Below, piece by piece: positions 6,893 to 13,686 of a DNA stretch of 51,967 nucleotides. Below the pieces are notes generated by a model that did not search any database, had not been told where the DNA came from, and saw only the letters and a list, made by a program, of their open reading frames with translations. A program made the translations under genes and the position numbers. The stretch spans positions 1-51,967 of the forward strand of contig JAQUNZ010000010.1 of assembly GCA_028717345.1 (NCBI GenBank). The letters run 5' to 3'. How positions within the stretch are numbered: the first letter of the stretch is position 1; each line of letters starts with the position of its first letter. This stretch comes from Candidatus Methanoperedens sp. GTDB lineage: Archaea; Halobacteriota; Methanosarcinia; Methanosarcinales; Methanoperedenaceae.

Positions 6893-7191
6893 TATTTCGC
6901 CCCCTTGATTGCCTGGTATGCCACTATCCACGTACCTTCGTACCTGATCGCATAGATCGAGTGGTTGACTTTGCCGTATATGCCTTCGGGTTCTGCTATG
7001 TAGAACACAGGCTTGACGAGCTTTCTGGCTAATTCCGCGAGCCTGTCAACAGTGATTTTTACCTGAATTTCTTTTGGGTCAAAGTTCATCTCTACGGCTT
7101 GAATCATGATCAGGTTATAGAAGGGGTCACCGTTCGCTTCCTGGTGTTTTTTATATAGCCTCAAGCCTTTTTCTGCCGTCTCGTTAAGCAT
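6892..7191 (-). CDS. Protein of unknown function (99 aa), early operon
   Basis: A soluble alpha/beta protein that starts with a helix (ETAEKGLRLYKKHQ), has a helical middle (DRLAELARKLVKPVFYIAEPEG) and ends in two strands (YAIRYEGTWIVAYQAI). It overlaps the end of the 98-aa gene by eight bases and the start of the next mini-gene by one. No motif was recognised. Its place near the front of the early operon suggests a role in host takeover or replication control. Confidence 0.55.
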   Translation of the reverse strand: MLNETAEKGLRLYKKHQEANGDPFYNLIMIQAVEMNFDPKEIQVKITVDRLAELARKLVKPVFYIAEPEGIYGKVNHSIYAIRYEGTWIVAYQAIKGAK

Positions 7192-7480
7192 GCTGCGCCC
7201 CCTGCTGTCTCTGTATTATTGTGTTTGCCCGGCCTATCAGCGTTTCGATATATTCGCTCATGCTGATGCCGGCAAAGAAGTATTCCATTGCTTCGGCTTG
7301 ACCGGGGACGTTCCGGTACTTGCCTTTTTTCCTGATTGGAATGTTCAGAGCCTGCGCACGTTTGAAATATTCCACTTCAAGAAGAGAGACGTTCTTCATT
7401 ATCTGTTCGTGTTCGGTCGAAAAGACCTTGATATGCCGAAGCGCAGGTTTAGAGCCTGCGCTATGTGTTTTTACGTTCAT
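7184..7480 (-). CDS. Protein of unknown function (98 aa), first gene of early operon
   Basis: The product is basic and mostly helical. It starts MNVKTHSAGSKPALRHIKV and has EHEQIMKNVSLLEVEYFKRAQAL, then MEYFFAGISMSEYIETLIGRANTI, which could form a helix pair for DNA or partner binding. AGGAG lies about 13 bases before the ATG. It is the promoter-proximal gene behind the strong TATATATA and the inverted-repeat operator at 7556-7587, so it is expected to be made early. Confidence 0.55.
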   Translation of the reverse strand: MNVKTHSAGSKPALRHIKVFSTEHEQIMKNVSLLEVEYFKRAQALNIPIRKKGKYRNVPGQAEAMEYFFAGISMSEYIETLIGRANTIIQRQQGAQHA

Positions 7481-7550
7481 TGTTTGTCGTTTCTCCTTTT
7501 GCGCCTGTTCAGTTACCGCTAAACAGACCTTTTAAATTAGTATGTGCATC

Positions 7551-7587
7551 ATATATATAGTTAACGCTGAAAGTTGAGTTAACTATA
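7551..7587. promoter_or_regulatory. Early promoter with perfect 10-bp inverted repeat
   Basis: TATAGTTAAC (7556-7565) and GTTAACTATA (7578-7587) form a perfect inverted repeat with a 12-base spacer. The left half overlaps ATATATATA (7551-7559), the TATA box for the minus-strand early operon. A dimeric repressor here would control the early genes. The half-site GTTAACGCT recurs at 16834-16842 and 17019-17027. Confidence 0.65.
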
Positions 7588-7758
7588 AGTATTATGAACA
7601 AGAAAGACATTACGTAAGGGGAGGTGAAAAAAAGGGTTACCGCCCTGGCAGTCTTGCTTTTCTGTTTGTCGTCAGGATTGCCCGCCTCGCCTTTACTTTC
7701 CCTACGTCCCCTTTTATTATGAGTATAAGCATAGTAGTGTGAAAGTGTTTATCCTAAT

Positions 7759-7974
7759 ATGGTTATATCGGTATTTATACCTTATTCGGAGGAAAAACAT
7801 TTAAAGGATATTATTGTTGTTAGTGTTGTGAAATTTTTGGGATCGTCTAAGGTGTCAGTTGGGAATAGAATAACGCTATCTGTAGATGTTGTAAAAGAGG
7901 TTAAAATTAAATCTGGCGATCATGTTATTTTTGAAAAGGACGATAAGGGGAATATCATTATCAGGAAGGGATGA
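7759..7974 (+). CDS. AbrB/SpoVT-like DNA-binding protein
   Basis: The 71-aa product has the AbrB pattern in its second half: KVSVGNRITLSVDVVKEV, then KIKSGDHVIFEKDDKGNIIIRKG (strand-helix, K-x-G-D-x-V-x-F strand, I-I-I-R strand). The start is uncertain. ATG 7759 is the longest choice, while GTG 7828 (VKFLGSSKVSV) would give the minimal domain. It heads a plus-strand operon of small membrane proteins. Its last 15 codons reappear, diverged, 206 bases downstream, which indicates an old local duplication. Confidence 0.7.
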   Translation: MVISVFIPYSEEKHLKDIIVVSVVKFLGSSKVSVGNRITLSVDVVKEVKIKSGDHVIFEKDDKGNIIIRKG

Positions 7975-7978
7975 AAAT

Positions 7979-8140
7979 ATGAAAGTTGGAAATTTGGTTT
8001 CTATAGCGTTCTTAAGCGTGTTTGCGATAGGTTTGTTTTCTGTTGGCGATTTTGAGGCAAAGGTTAATTTGTTTTTTGGTATCCTTATCGGTTTGGGATT
8101 TTATGATGTGTATATGAGGGATAAAATAGGTAAAGTTTGA
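7979..8140 (+). CDS. Small membrane protein (53 aa)
   Basis: From the ATG at 7979, four bases after the AbrB-like stop, the product is MKVGNLVSIAFLSVFAIGLFSV followed by a short polar turn (GDFEAKVN) and a second helix LFFGILIGLGFYDVYM with a basic end. That is two transmembrane helices in a hairpin. An in-frame ATG at 7922 lies inside the AbrB gene and is less likely. It ends within the diverged copy of the AbrB tail. Possible roles are holin-like or virion membrane protein; none is shown. Confidence 0.6.
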   Translation: MKVGNLVSIAFLSVFAIGLFSVGDFEAKVNLFFGILIGLGFYDVYMRDKIGKV

Positions 8141-8180
8141 AGAGGATGACAAGGGGAATATCGTTATCATGAAAGGGTAA
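8136..8180 (+). pseudogene. Duplicated C-terminal fragment of the AbrB-like gene
   Basis: These 45 bases encode FEEDDKGNIVIMKG plus stop and match 7930-7974 (FEKDDKGNIIIRKG plus stop) at 37 of 45 positions, with several of the changes silent. Only the tail is present. It suggests that a unit of AbrB gene plus membrane gene was once duplicated and the second AbrB copy was lost except for its end. Confidence 0.7.
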
Positions 8181-8181
8181 T

Positions 8182-8454
8182 ATGGTAAAACCGCGACAAT
8201 TGGCAAAGAAAAAGATCATAGAATTTCTATTTATGTTGGGAGTCATTGTTGAACACACAATAACTATTGCATTCTTCATGATAGGGATATTTGCAATAAA
8301 CTGGCTGGCAACTAAGTTAGGGTTGGGGTCGTCTTATGCCGTTACACTCCTGCGTGAGATTTCAGAATATGCTTTATTGGGGATTTACACAGTATTTGTC
8401 ATAGCGGGGATAATTTATATATACAAAATCTTTAAGGATTTGGAGGTTGAATAG
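8182..8454 (+). CDS. Membrane protein (90 aa, two helices)
   Basis: A basic N-terminus (MVKPRQLAKKKIIEF) precedes a long hydrophobic helix (TITIAFFMIGIFAINWLA) and a second one (YALLGIYTVFVIAGIIYIY), ending with a charged tail. It starts one base after the residual AbrB stop codon, a spacing that the duplication explains. The next gene follows after six bases. It may be a paralogue in style of the 124-aa protein downstream, which starts with a similar LAK-V-LLVKFWYTLG segment. Function is unknown. Confidence 0.6.
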   Translation: MVKPRQLAKKKIIEFLFMLGVIVEHTITIAFFMIGIFAINWLATKLGLGSSYAVTLLREISEYALLGIYTVFVIAGIIYIYKIFKDLEVE

Positions 8455-8460
8455 ATTATT

Positions 8461-8835
8461 ATGAAACTAACGGATCTCGCTAAAGTGCTGCTTGTTAAAT
8501 TCTGGTACACCTTGGGGCTATTCACGATTATCTATCTTGGGATTTTGGTTTATTCTTTGGTATTCGGTTTAAACATCGATTCAGAATACACCGCTTTAGT
8601 AGTGCTTGGAATTTCGGCGGGAGTTGCGGCTACCGATATTGTTTTATTAATGAGTGATAAGGTATCTCCTGCACTTGTGGCAATGGTACTGTGGGTTTCC
8701 CCTTTCTATGCATTAAATAAATTTTTCAAAAATAAAGATTTATTTAATTTAGATTCCTCACACTTGTCTAAAATTCTATTGGATGCTAATCTTTTCCCGT
8801 TGCCTATAAAAAAACAGGGGCAAAACGCCCCGTAA
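8461..8835 (+). CDS. Membrane protein (124 aa, three to four helices)
   Basis: Hydrophobic segments are seen at about residues 10-35 (LLVKFWYTLGLFTIIYLGILV), 45-65 and 70-85, followed by a soluble tail. The N-terminus resembles that of the preceding 90-aa protein, so the two could be diverged duplicates. It is the last gene of the plus-strand operon and converges on the virion operon. The terminator hairpin of the opposite strand lies in its last codons. No function was recognised. Confidence 0.6.
   Translation: MKLTDLAKVLLVKFWYTLGLFTIIYLGILVYSLVFGLNIDSEYTALVVLGISAGVAATDIVLLMSDKVSPALVAMVLWVSPFYALNKFFKNKDLFNLDSSHLSKILLDANLFPLPIKKQGQNAP
8808..8831 (-). terminator. Terminator of the virion operon
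   Basis: GGGGC (8817-8821) pairs with GCCCC (8827-8831) around a five-base loop. On the minus strand the stem is followed by seven T residues (8814-8808). It lies 43 bases past the last virion-operon gene and inside the end of the convergent plus-strand gene. Confidence 0.7.
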
Positions 8836-8873
8836 ATCGTTTATAGTGCGTTAACTCTAAAGCAATCCTGGGA

Positions 8874-9053
8874 TTACTTCACCCATCTTACAGGCTGGTC
8901 TATAACTGCTTTTGCCGGGTTCCCTTCGGCTTTCACCTGTTGGGCGTTGTGCCTGCCTTTTGTTGATATCCTGTGAGGCTTCTGGAACTTCTCAGCTTCG
9001 CAGAGTATCTTTTTTCCCTCAATAGAATCCCCTGAGCCGTATAATGTCGTCAT
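8874..9053 (-). CDS. Small basic protein (59 aa), last gene of virion operon
   Basis: ATG at 9053 overlaps the stop of the winged-helix gene (ATGA). The product starts MTTLYGSGDSIEGKKILCEAEK and is basic in the middle (KPHRISTKGRHNAQQVKAEG). It has no membrane helix. It could be a DNA-binding or virion-associated protein. The support is the overlap, the uninterrupted frame and the terminator directly after it. Confidence 0.55.
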   Translation of the reverse strand: MTTLYGSGDSIEGKKILCEAEKFQKPHRISTKGRHNAQQVKAEGNPAKAVIDQPVRWVK

Positions 9054-9286
9054 GCTGTCCCTTTCTTGATATGTCCCTCATCATATAGCTGATCCAGCAC
9101 TTTGACGAGTGTACTTAAATCCAGTTCCAGCATTTCGGCAAGTTCGCTTACCCACACCTGGCGGTGACTGTTTTTCTTTATGTAATCCGATACTGTTTTC
9201 TTTGCCTTAAGGAACTTCATAGATACCTTCTTTTTAGGTGTTGTGACTTTCCTTTTTTTCTGGATACTCATCTTGCTCTTTGTCAT
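9050..9286 (-). CDS. Small winged-helix protein (78 aa)
   Basis: A very basic N-terminal tail (SIQKKRKVTTPKKKVSMKF) is followed by a compact winged helix: TVSDYIKKN, WVSELAEMLELDLSTLVKVLDQL and YDEGHIKKG. It probably binds DNA as a regulator of the late genes or as a packaged DNA-binding protein. It is the second-last gene of the virion operon, coupled to the 59-aa gene by an ATGA overlap. Confidence 0.65.
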   Translation of the reverse strand: MTKSKMSIQKKRKVTTPKKKVSMKFLKAKKTVSDYIKKNSHRQVWVSELAEMLELDLSTLVKVLDQLYDEGHIKKGTA

Positions 9287-9318
9287 GTTGGGTTTAAGGT
9301 ATATTTCTATCCTTTCCT

Positions 9319-9540
9319 CTATGCGACTATATTCCTTGCATCCTGGATCAGTATTTGCACTTCCTCTGTGGTTAGCCTGTCATCATCAATGGCTGCTACC
9401 AGGTCTTTAAGCATCTTCTTGACTTGCTGGTATTTTGCATTTGTTTTTGCGTAAACCAGCCCTGCGCTTATCAGCCCGGAGGCTGTTATCACTACTATTC
9501 CTAATACTGTGCTTAATATTTGTTCGTCCATTTCAATCAT
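9319..9540 (-). CDS. Membrane-anchored helical protein (73 aa)
   Basis: A hydrophobic helix near the N-terminus (STVLGIVVITASGLISAGLVYA) is followed by a soluble helical hairpin (KYQQVKKMLKDLVAAI, then TEEVQILIQDARNI). This resembles small holins and inner-membrane virion proteins. Genes of this type populate the capsid-distal end of Halopanivirales genomes, whose virions have an internal membrane. Function is inferred only from position and topology. Confidence 0.6.
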   Translation of the reverse strand: MIEMDEQILSTVLGIVVITASGLISAGLVYAKTNAKYQQVKKMLKDLVAAIDDDRLTTEEVQILIQDARNIVA

Positions 9541-9543
9541 CTC

Positions 9544-9690
9544 TTATTTTCTTCTCGAATGCTGGCATGTGGGGCACATATCGATCGTGGTTTCAATTTT
9601 TCCGAGCCGGTACCATACCCCTGTATTGATCAACATAGATGCGCCCGATAAAAAGAAAATTCCAATTTCGACTATTCCTGCATCTACCAT
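9544..9690 (-). CDS. Small membrane protein with C-terminal CPTC (48 aa)
   Basis: I place the start at the ATG at 9690 because GGTGGG lies six bases upstream and the upstream stop overlaps it (ATGGTAG). An ATG at 9705 would add five residues. The product is one membrane helix (IVEIGIFFLSGASMLINTGV), a basic turn and a MCPTCQH end, which may bind metal or form disulfides. It sits between two membrane proteins of the virion operon. Confidence 0.6.
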   Translation of the reverse strand: MVDAGIVEIGIFFLSGASMLINTGVWYRLGKIETTIDMCPTCQHSRRK

Positions 9691-10325
9691 AGCGAGTCCC
9701 ACCATGACCTTGCTTGCTGTCCAGCCTCATAAGGCGATACGCCTATGAAAGTACGCGGTAACGCCTCTCCGATTGTTACAAGCGCCCTCTCTGCGCTTGA
9801 TAACGCCTCGAACCTCTCTACATCGTTGTTTTGCTCAAGTGCTACCCTGAACTCTGCGCCTGCCTGGGCTGCCTGTGTGAGTGGATCATATCCTGTGATT
9901 GCGTCGAGTACTGAACTTTCAAGGCTTCCGAGTTTAACCGCCGCGGCTGGAATTGCTGGCAAGTTTTCCGTGAATTGTGTGAATGTCTGTGCTGGGTCTT
10001 TCGGCTGAGTTGTCCAGAATCTATCCTGTGCCTGTATCTCAGGGAGTGCAGTATAAATCCCACCTGATTGAATATACTGGCTCTGAACGCCACGGGCTGC
10101 TTGTGTTGCTCTGTTCTCCTCGTTCTGGATAGCTTCTTTTCCTGCCTGTAGTACTGCCCCTGCTGCTTCTATCGGGGCGTTGATTATATCCTCGGCGGTT
10201 TCTTTGGCTTTCCAGAGCACATAACCCACGCCAATTATCCCTAATATAGCGCCTCCGATCAGGATTTTATCAAGGTTATCCGATTCGTATTTGATACCTT
10301 GCGCTCCTGCTGTTACACCGCTCAT
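9684..10325 (-). CDS. Virion-operon membrane protein (213 aa)
   Basis: After a short polar N-terminus comes one strong helix (ILIGGAILGIIGVGYVLW, about residues 21-38), then a long Ala/Gln-rich helical region and a soluble C-terminal domain rich in alanine (ALTIGEALPRTFIGVSPYEA-like end, seen as PRTFIGVSPYEAGQQARSWW). This is the topology of a membrane-anchored structural protein. It overlaps the upstream gene by four bases (ATGA). A role in the viral membrane or vertex is plausible but not shown. Confidence 0.65.
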   Translation of the reverse strand: MSGVTAGAQGIKYESDNLDKILIGGAILGIIGVGYVLWKAKETAEDIINAPIEAAGAVLQAGKEAIQNEENRATQAARGVQSQYIQSGGIYTALPEIQAQDRFWTTQPKDPAQTFTQFTENLPAIPAAAVKLGSLESSVLDAITGYDPLTQAAQAGAEFRVALEQNNDVERFEALSSAERALVTIGEALPRTFIGVSPYEAGQQARSWWDSLW

Positions 10326-10981
10326 TTTCTCCCTCCTGCAATCGCGAACGCTGCTATTACCGCTGCCAAACCCACAGCGATGATGATTGCCTTTCCTGGA
10401 TCGCTCTTATCGCTTCCTGTGGTTGCTGGGGTCGCTGGCTGGCTCTGTGCCGCTGGCTTTCCCAGGAGCGCATTATCCGTTCCCGACTGTCCCGGTGCTG
10501 TGGCTAGGAATGCTGCCACATCAGCATTATACGCACGGATCTCCTGCGTGGTCTCGGCTACTTCCGTTTTGTAGGTGTTCGGGTCGCTCCATACTGCTGT
10601 TTGGGATTGAAGCATTGCTGTTTTTAGCCTGAGTTGTTCTGCGGCTTGCGTGGCTGCTGCTTGCTGCTGTTGTAATTCGAAAAGTGCTGCTGCCGCCATA
10701 TCATTTGCAATTTGCTCTGGGGATTTATACCCCTCCTCTCCGCATATGTCATTTTTTGACATGGTCCGCCCGTATATGCGGCTAAAAGTGGGTTGTAAAT
10801 AATCTATTGTTCTCAAAATTGCCTGTTCTTTATTTTGGGTAGGGGTTACACTCACGACACCCCTATGAGAAGTTGCCCAACTACCTTCAGCATACATGCT
10901 ATCAATGCTATTCGTCCAGAATTCGTAGAAACAATCTACGCTATCGCACCACGTTCTTGAGTCAATGCTTATACACCCCAT
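10322..10981 (-). CDS. Virion-operon protein with C-terminal membrane anchor (219 aa)
   Basis: The N-terminal 85 residues are a soluble domain with several cysteines (MGCISIDSRTWCDSVDC, later NDICGEEGY). The middle is a long Ala/Gln-rich helix (AAAALFELQQQQAAATQAAEQL), then a low-complexity Pro/Ala linker (PAAQSQPATPATTGSDK), and the protein ends in a membrane helix (AIIIAVGLAAVIAAFAIAGG). Such a stalk-linker-anchor layout suits a protein that spans from the viral membrane toward the capsid. It follows the spike gene and overlaps the next gene as ATGA. Confidence 0.65.
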   Translation of the reverse strand: MGCISIDSRTWCDSVDCFYEFWTNSIDSMYAEGSWATSHRGVVSVTPTQNKEQAILRTIDYLQPTFSRIYGRTMSKNDICGEEGYKSPEQIANDMAAAALFELQQQQAAATQAAEQLRLKTAMLQSQTAVWSDPNTYKTEVAETTQEIRAYNADVAAFLATAPGQSGTDNALLGKPAAQSQPATPATTGSDKSDPGKAIIIAVGLAAVIAAFAIAGGRK

Positions 10982-10985
10982 ATTG

Positions 10986-11798
10986 TCACCCTATCCTCAC
11001 AAGATTGACCGATGCCGTTATAAATGTTGTCGGGTCGGGTGAGAGTGCTATGTTCGCATTGCCTATACGGTTGCCTGAAAAATTACTCCCAGCCTGGACA
11101 GTGATATAATCATTCGCGGCGAGGGAAACTATAGTTGCATGTGTGAGGTAGTCGGTGTAATCCGTGCTGGCTCCCGTCACGACGGTTTGTGCCATGCTGC
11201 CAATCACTTCCGTTGTGCCATTTTTCACAATTCTTGAGAGGAGATCGCCGTCACCGCTCGTCCATTTCGTCACGATTCCGTATATGATCAGATATACTCC
11301 TGCTTCGCTTACCACCATCCGCTCGGGATTTGTGACGGTGCTGTGCGAAACACCGGTGAGGTTGTTATCCCCCCCATCAAACGGCAGGTCATACCACACA
11401 TTCACGGCTGCTAGACTGTATAGAGTTGTTCTATATGCCTGTCCATATGCGCGGGGTAGATTTGTGACCGGTACTTTCGCGTCTGCACCAAGGCCCGCAT
11501 ACCCGTTTGCTATTCCCTTGTTTGCGGCTGCTTCATACGCTGTATTGTGCTTCGTGTTGTCATGCGCCTGTGGTGGCTGCGCTGATCCATGTACTGCGCT
11601 GCCGCGGTGTGATTCTATTGCCGCATCTCTTTCTGTTACGCCATCAATGCTTGTTCGCCCGTGGGAGGCTGCAAGGGCTGCGTGGCTTGCAATCGCTCCA
11701 TCTCTTTCTGTTACACCATCTATGTTGGTCCTGCCATGACTGGCCGTATTGGCGGCGTGATCTGCAATCCGCTTTACAACATCGTTTACCCATCCCAT
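10986..11798 (-). CDS. Spike/fibre protein with tandem repeats and C1q/TNF-like head
   Basis: The 270-aa protein has two copies of a 25-residue unit (ASHGRTNIDGVTERDGAI at 19-36 and ASHGRTSIDGVTERDAAI at 44-61). Then comes the fibre-type motif NGYAGLGADAKVPVTNLP, and from about residue 125 a beta-sandwich with the look of a C1q/TNF-like head (YSLAAVNVWYDLPFD, GVYLIIYGIVTKW, ANDYITVQAGSNFSG, ASVNLVRIG). Trimeric receptor-binding spikes of tailless viruses and phage fibres share this design. The repeated stalk unit offers a way to change spike length. Best guess is the host-attachment protein. Confidence 0.75.
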   Translation of the reverse strand: MGWVNDVVKRIADHAANTASHGRTNIDGVTERDGAIASHAALAASHGRTSIDGVTERDAAIESHRGSAVHGSAQPPQAHDNTKHNTAYEAAANKGIANGYAGLGADAKVPVTNLPRAYGQAYRTTLYSLAAVNVWYDLPFDGGDNNLTGVSHSTVTNPERMVVSEAGVYLIIYGIVTKWTSGDGDLLSRIVKNGTTEVIGSMAQTVVTGASTDYTDYLTHATIVSLAANDYITVQAGSNFSGNRIGNANIALSPDPTTFITASVNLVRIG

Positions 11799-11799
11799 A

Positions 11800-12165
11800 T
11801 TATTCCCTCACTCCTGTAACCCTGATAGTACCGTTCAACCCTGCGGTTTTATTTTTGAAATACAGGGTTGAAAGGTCTATACTGCTGTAACCCCTGCTCG
11901 TTCCGGCTGCCATTACGCTGCCCTGGGCTGCTGCATCGCCGAGGAGCTGATCATTTGTTTCGCATTCAATGATACAATCCCTGAGTTTCAGGGAAGCGGT
12001 TTCCATTCTCCGGGCAGCGTCTGCGGCTGCGGTATCTACTTTGTGGTAGAATGAGCCGCTGTAATCTACACCTGTTTTGCCTATGACGTTTGCACCTGCT
12101 GGTAATGCGTTATTGATTTGTTCTATTGAGCCTACAGTTGTTCCTCTCGTTACTGTCTTGCTCAT
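11800..12165 (-). CDS. Virion-operon protein of unknown function (121 aa)
   Basis: The first half is Gly/Ala/Thr-rich with short strands (VIGKTGVDYSGSFYHKV), followed by a helix (TAAADAARRMETASLKLRD), and the last third has more strands (RGYSSIDLSTLYFKN and GTIRVTGVRE). It lies between the penton candidate (four-base overlap) and the spike, so it may be an adaptor linking the two. No family was recognised. Confidence 0.55.
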   Translation of the reverse strand: MSKTVTRGTTVGSIEQINNALPAGANVIGKTGVDYSGSFYHKVDTAAADAARRMETASLKLRDCIIECETNDQLLGDAAAQGSVMAAGTSRGYSSIDLSTLYFKNKTAGLNGTIRVTGVRE

Positions 12166-12518
12166 TTTCGCCTTCCGTAACCAACTATCCTGTTCTCAAA
12201 AGTGTGGTTCTGGCTGTCGTTGTTGTAGATTTTGTATACAATTTTCTCGCCTGAGTTGAGTTTGATTGGTTTATCTTTGAGATCGATTTGGTTATCTGTT
12301 GTATATTTCTTGCCTTTGATGTATATCTCAAATGCGCTATTTGGGGGCGTATCTATCCAGATTTCTTGAAGGAAAAGCACCCATCCTGACTGAACGGTAT
12401 AGGTAATTGTGGCTACCTGCCCGACGTTCACGGTATCTATATCGTATTCGTATATGCGCTCATCGTCTGGCTTCGGATGGCCCTCGAAGTATAGCTCAAA
12501 AAATTCCTCTGGCGTCAT
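12162..12518 (-). CDS. Small beta-rich protein, candidate penton/vertex protein
   Basis: The product (118 aa) is made almost entirely of short strands with polar turns: VGQVATITYTVQSGWVLFLQEIWI, SAFEIYIKGKKYT, IKLNSGEKIVYKIYN and HTFENRIVGYG. This suggests a single jelly-roll. Halopanivirales vertices are closed by a small single-jelly-roll penton protein encoded near the capsid genes, so this is the best candidate in the element. The length fits. The assignment is structural inference and would need a fold prediction. Confidence 0.5.
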   Translation of the reverse strand: MTPEEFFELYFEGHPKPDDERIYEYDIDTVNVGQVATITYTVQSGWVLFLQEIWIDTPPNSAFEIYIKGKKYTTDNQIDLKDKPIKLNSGEKIVYKIYNNDSQNHTFENRIVGYGRRK

Positions 12519-12646
12519 TTAGGCTTCTCCTTTTTGGTTTTGATTGTGTGGGGGTTGTGGTTATGTATTTTGAGCCTTTCCGCTTCATCTTCCGTTATAT
12601 CTGCGGTCTGCACTTTCTCTTTCTGAATCACCTTCCGCGCCTCCAT
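12515..12646 (-). CDS. Small charged helical protein (43 aa)
   Basis: ATG at 12646 lies 18 bases inside the end of the previous gene. The frame reads MEARKVIQKEKVQTADITEDEAERLKIH and ends KTKKEKPK, a charged helix with a His/Asn/Pro turn. Its stop overlaps the ATG of the beta-rich gene as ATGA. It belongs to a run of coupled mini-genes between the large capsid gene and the penton candidate. Confidence 0.5.
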   Translation of the reverse strand: MEARKVIQKEKVQTADITEDEAERLKIHNHNPHTIKTKKEKPK

Positions 12647-12771
12647 GCGTTATATTGCTGTGTGTGTACTGTGGTGGGTTCGGCGGCGGTATCGTGGTCA
12701 TCTTTGGTTATTTCCGTTTCTTGCTCCTCTTTTGGGGCTGATTGTGAGAAGTAACATGTTTTCTTATTCAT
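12628..12771 (-). CDS. Small protein of unknown function (47 aa)
   Basis: ATG at 12771 overlaps the stop of the 73-aa membrane protein (ATGA). The product is hydrophilic and probably disordered (APKEEQETEITKDDHDTAAE), with a single cysteine near the start and a basic end AWRRGR. The evidence for translation is the overlap at both ends. No function is suggested. Confidence 0.5.
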   Translation of the reverse strand: MNKKTCYFSQSAPKEEQETEITKDDHDTAAEPTTVHTQQYNAWRRGR

Positions 12772-12989
12772 TTAAGCCTCCATGCGATGTATGCAAGCTC
12801 TAACGCTATCACTGCGAGCAGGGTAGGTACTATATTGGATTTTATAGCCCCCTCTACCCTGTTTCCGTTTGATGTGGTTTTTACATTTCCGTTTCTGGAA
12901 AGTGGATTAGCGGTCTTGGGACACCCACTAAGACCGCAATCGTTCAGGATGCTTGCTATTTCTGTATTTTCTTTGATCAGGGTTTCCAT
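12768..12989 (-). CDS. Small C-terminally anchored membrane protein (73 aa)
   Basis: A polar N-terminal part with the pair CGLSGC (residues 18-23) and a Ser/Asn-rich linker leads to a membrane helix (IVPTLLAVIALELAYIAW) with a basic end. It is directly downstream of the large capsid protein gene, the place where SH1-type viruses carry small membrane proteins. A virion membrane role is inferred from position. Confidence 0.6.
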   Translation of the reverse strand: METLIKENTEIASILNDCGLSGCPKTANPLSRNGNVKTTSNGNRVEGAIKSNIVPTLLAVIALELAYIAWRLK

Positions 12990-13004
12990 GGGGTGCCCTC
13001 TAGT

Positions 13005-13673
13005 TTAGATCAGCAGCCTGTTCACTCGCTCTTTGATATCTGCCGGTAGTTCTGCCATTGATAGTTGTGTATATGGTATGGCTATCTGCGCTACGATGTT
13101 GTTGTTATCCCAGTTTATCGCCTGTGAACTGTTAAGCAGTATCTGCAAAACATACTTTTCGGGTAATACAAAAAGGTTCTGGATCATCGGAGCGCTCTTG
13201 TTGTTGTACTGGTCTGTGCTGTGAATGTTCTGCACCGACCTTGCAAAAAGCTGTTTGAACCTGCTTGTCTTGTTGGGGTGCGCTGCCCTGATTTTGAGGT
13301 TTCCGGCTTTGATGATGTAATAGACGTCTACGTTGTTCGTTCCGCTTGCGGGTGCGCTTGCGAAGGTTACTACGCCTGTGGTGTAGTTCACTGCGCTTAT
13401 TGCTGCCCGTGCGCCTCCTACGTAGCCTGCAACTGCGCCACCATCATCTCCCAGGCTTGGGCTATCTATTATTCCTTTCGTTGTTGTGAATTGTGTTGCT
13501 ACGCCGTTTCCTGAGAAGGTTTCTTTGACTGCAAGGAAAAGCTGCATAGCTTCCCCTGTCAGATACCATGCCATTTTTTCAGGTACTACGGCTTCGGCTA
13601 TCAGGGTTTCCACGTTGGCGGTATTTGCCTGCTTGGTCTCGAAATCGTCTTTGTGAAGGTAGTTGAACATCAT
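13005..13673 (-). CDS. Large major capsid protein candidate (SH1 VP4-like position)
   Basis: The frame is open to 13739, but GGAGGT seven bases before the ATG at 13673 marks the real start (MMFNYLHKDDF, 222 aa). A beta-rich centre is seen: SGNGVATQFTTTKGI, NYTTGVVTFASAP, NNVDVYYIIKAGNLKI; and the end is mixed (WDNNNIVAQIAIPYTQLSMAELP). Length and place, directly after a smaller capsid-like gene and downstream of the ATPase, match the large single-jelly-roll capsid proteins of Halopanivirales (SH1 VP4 is about this size). Both capsid genes share a short RFKQLFA- or YQPFAN-type text followed by NxxSTxxQY, see the small MCP. Family call by architecture and these shared motifs, not by search. Confidence 0.7.
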   Translation of the reverse strand: MMFNYLHKDDFETKQANTANVETLIAEAVVPEKMAWYLTGEAMQLFLAVKETFSGNGVATQFTTTKGIIDSPSLGDDGGAVAGYVGGARAAISAVNYTTGVVTFASAPASGTNNVDVYYIIKAGNLKIRAAHPNKTSRFKQLFARSVQNIHSTDQYNNKSAPMIQNLFVLPEKYVLQILLNSSQAINWDNNNIVAQIAIPYTQLSMAELPADIKERVNRLLI

Positions 13674-13686
13674 TGTTGCTACCTCC

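Noticed and set aside
7624-7722. A GTG-started 33-codon frame with a signal-peptide-like sequence (KKRVTALAVLLFCLSS) after a seven-codon frame at 7594
   Set aside because: The GGGGAG stretch touches the GTG with no spacing, and the product is only a hydrophobic segment. Not enough support to call a gene.
10299-10632. Long plus-strand frames opposite the virion genes (also at 11164-11890, 13221-13944 and 15291-15617)
   Set aside because: They are antisense shadows of minus-strand genes with clear ribosome binding sites and ATGA overlaps, and they read as Cys/Leu-rich text without plausible domains.
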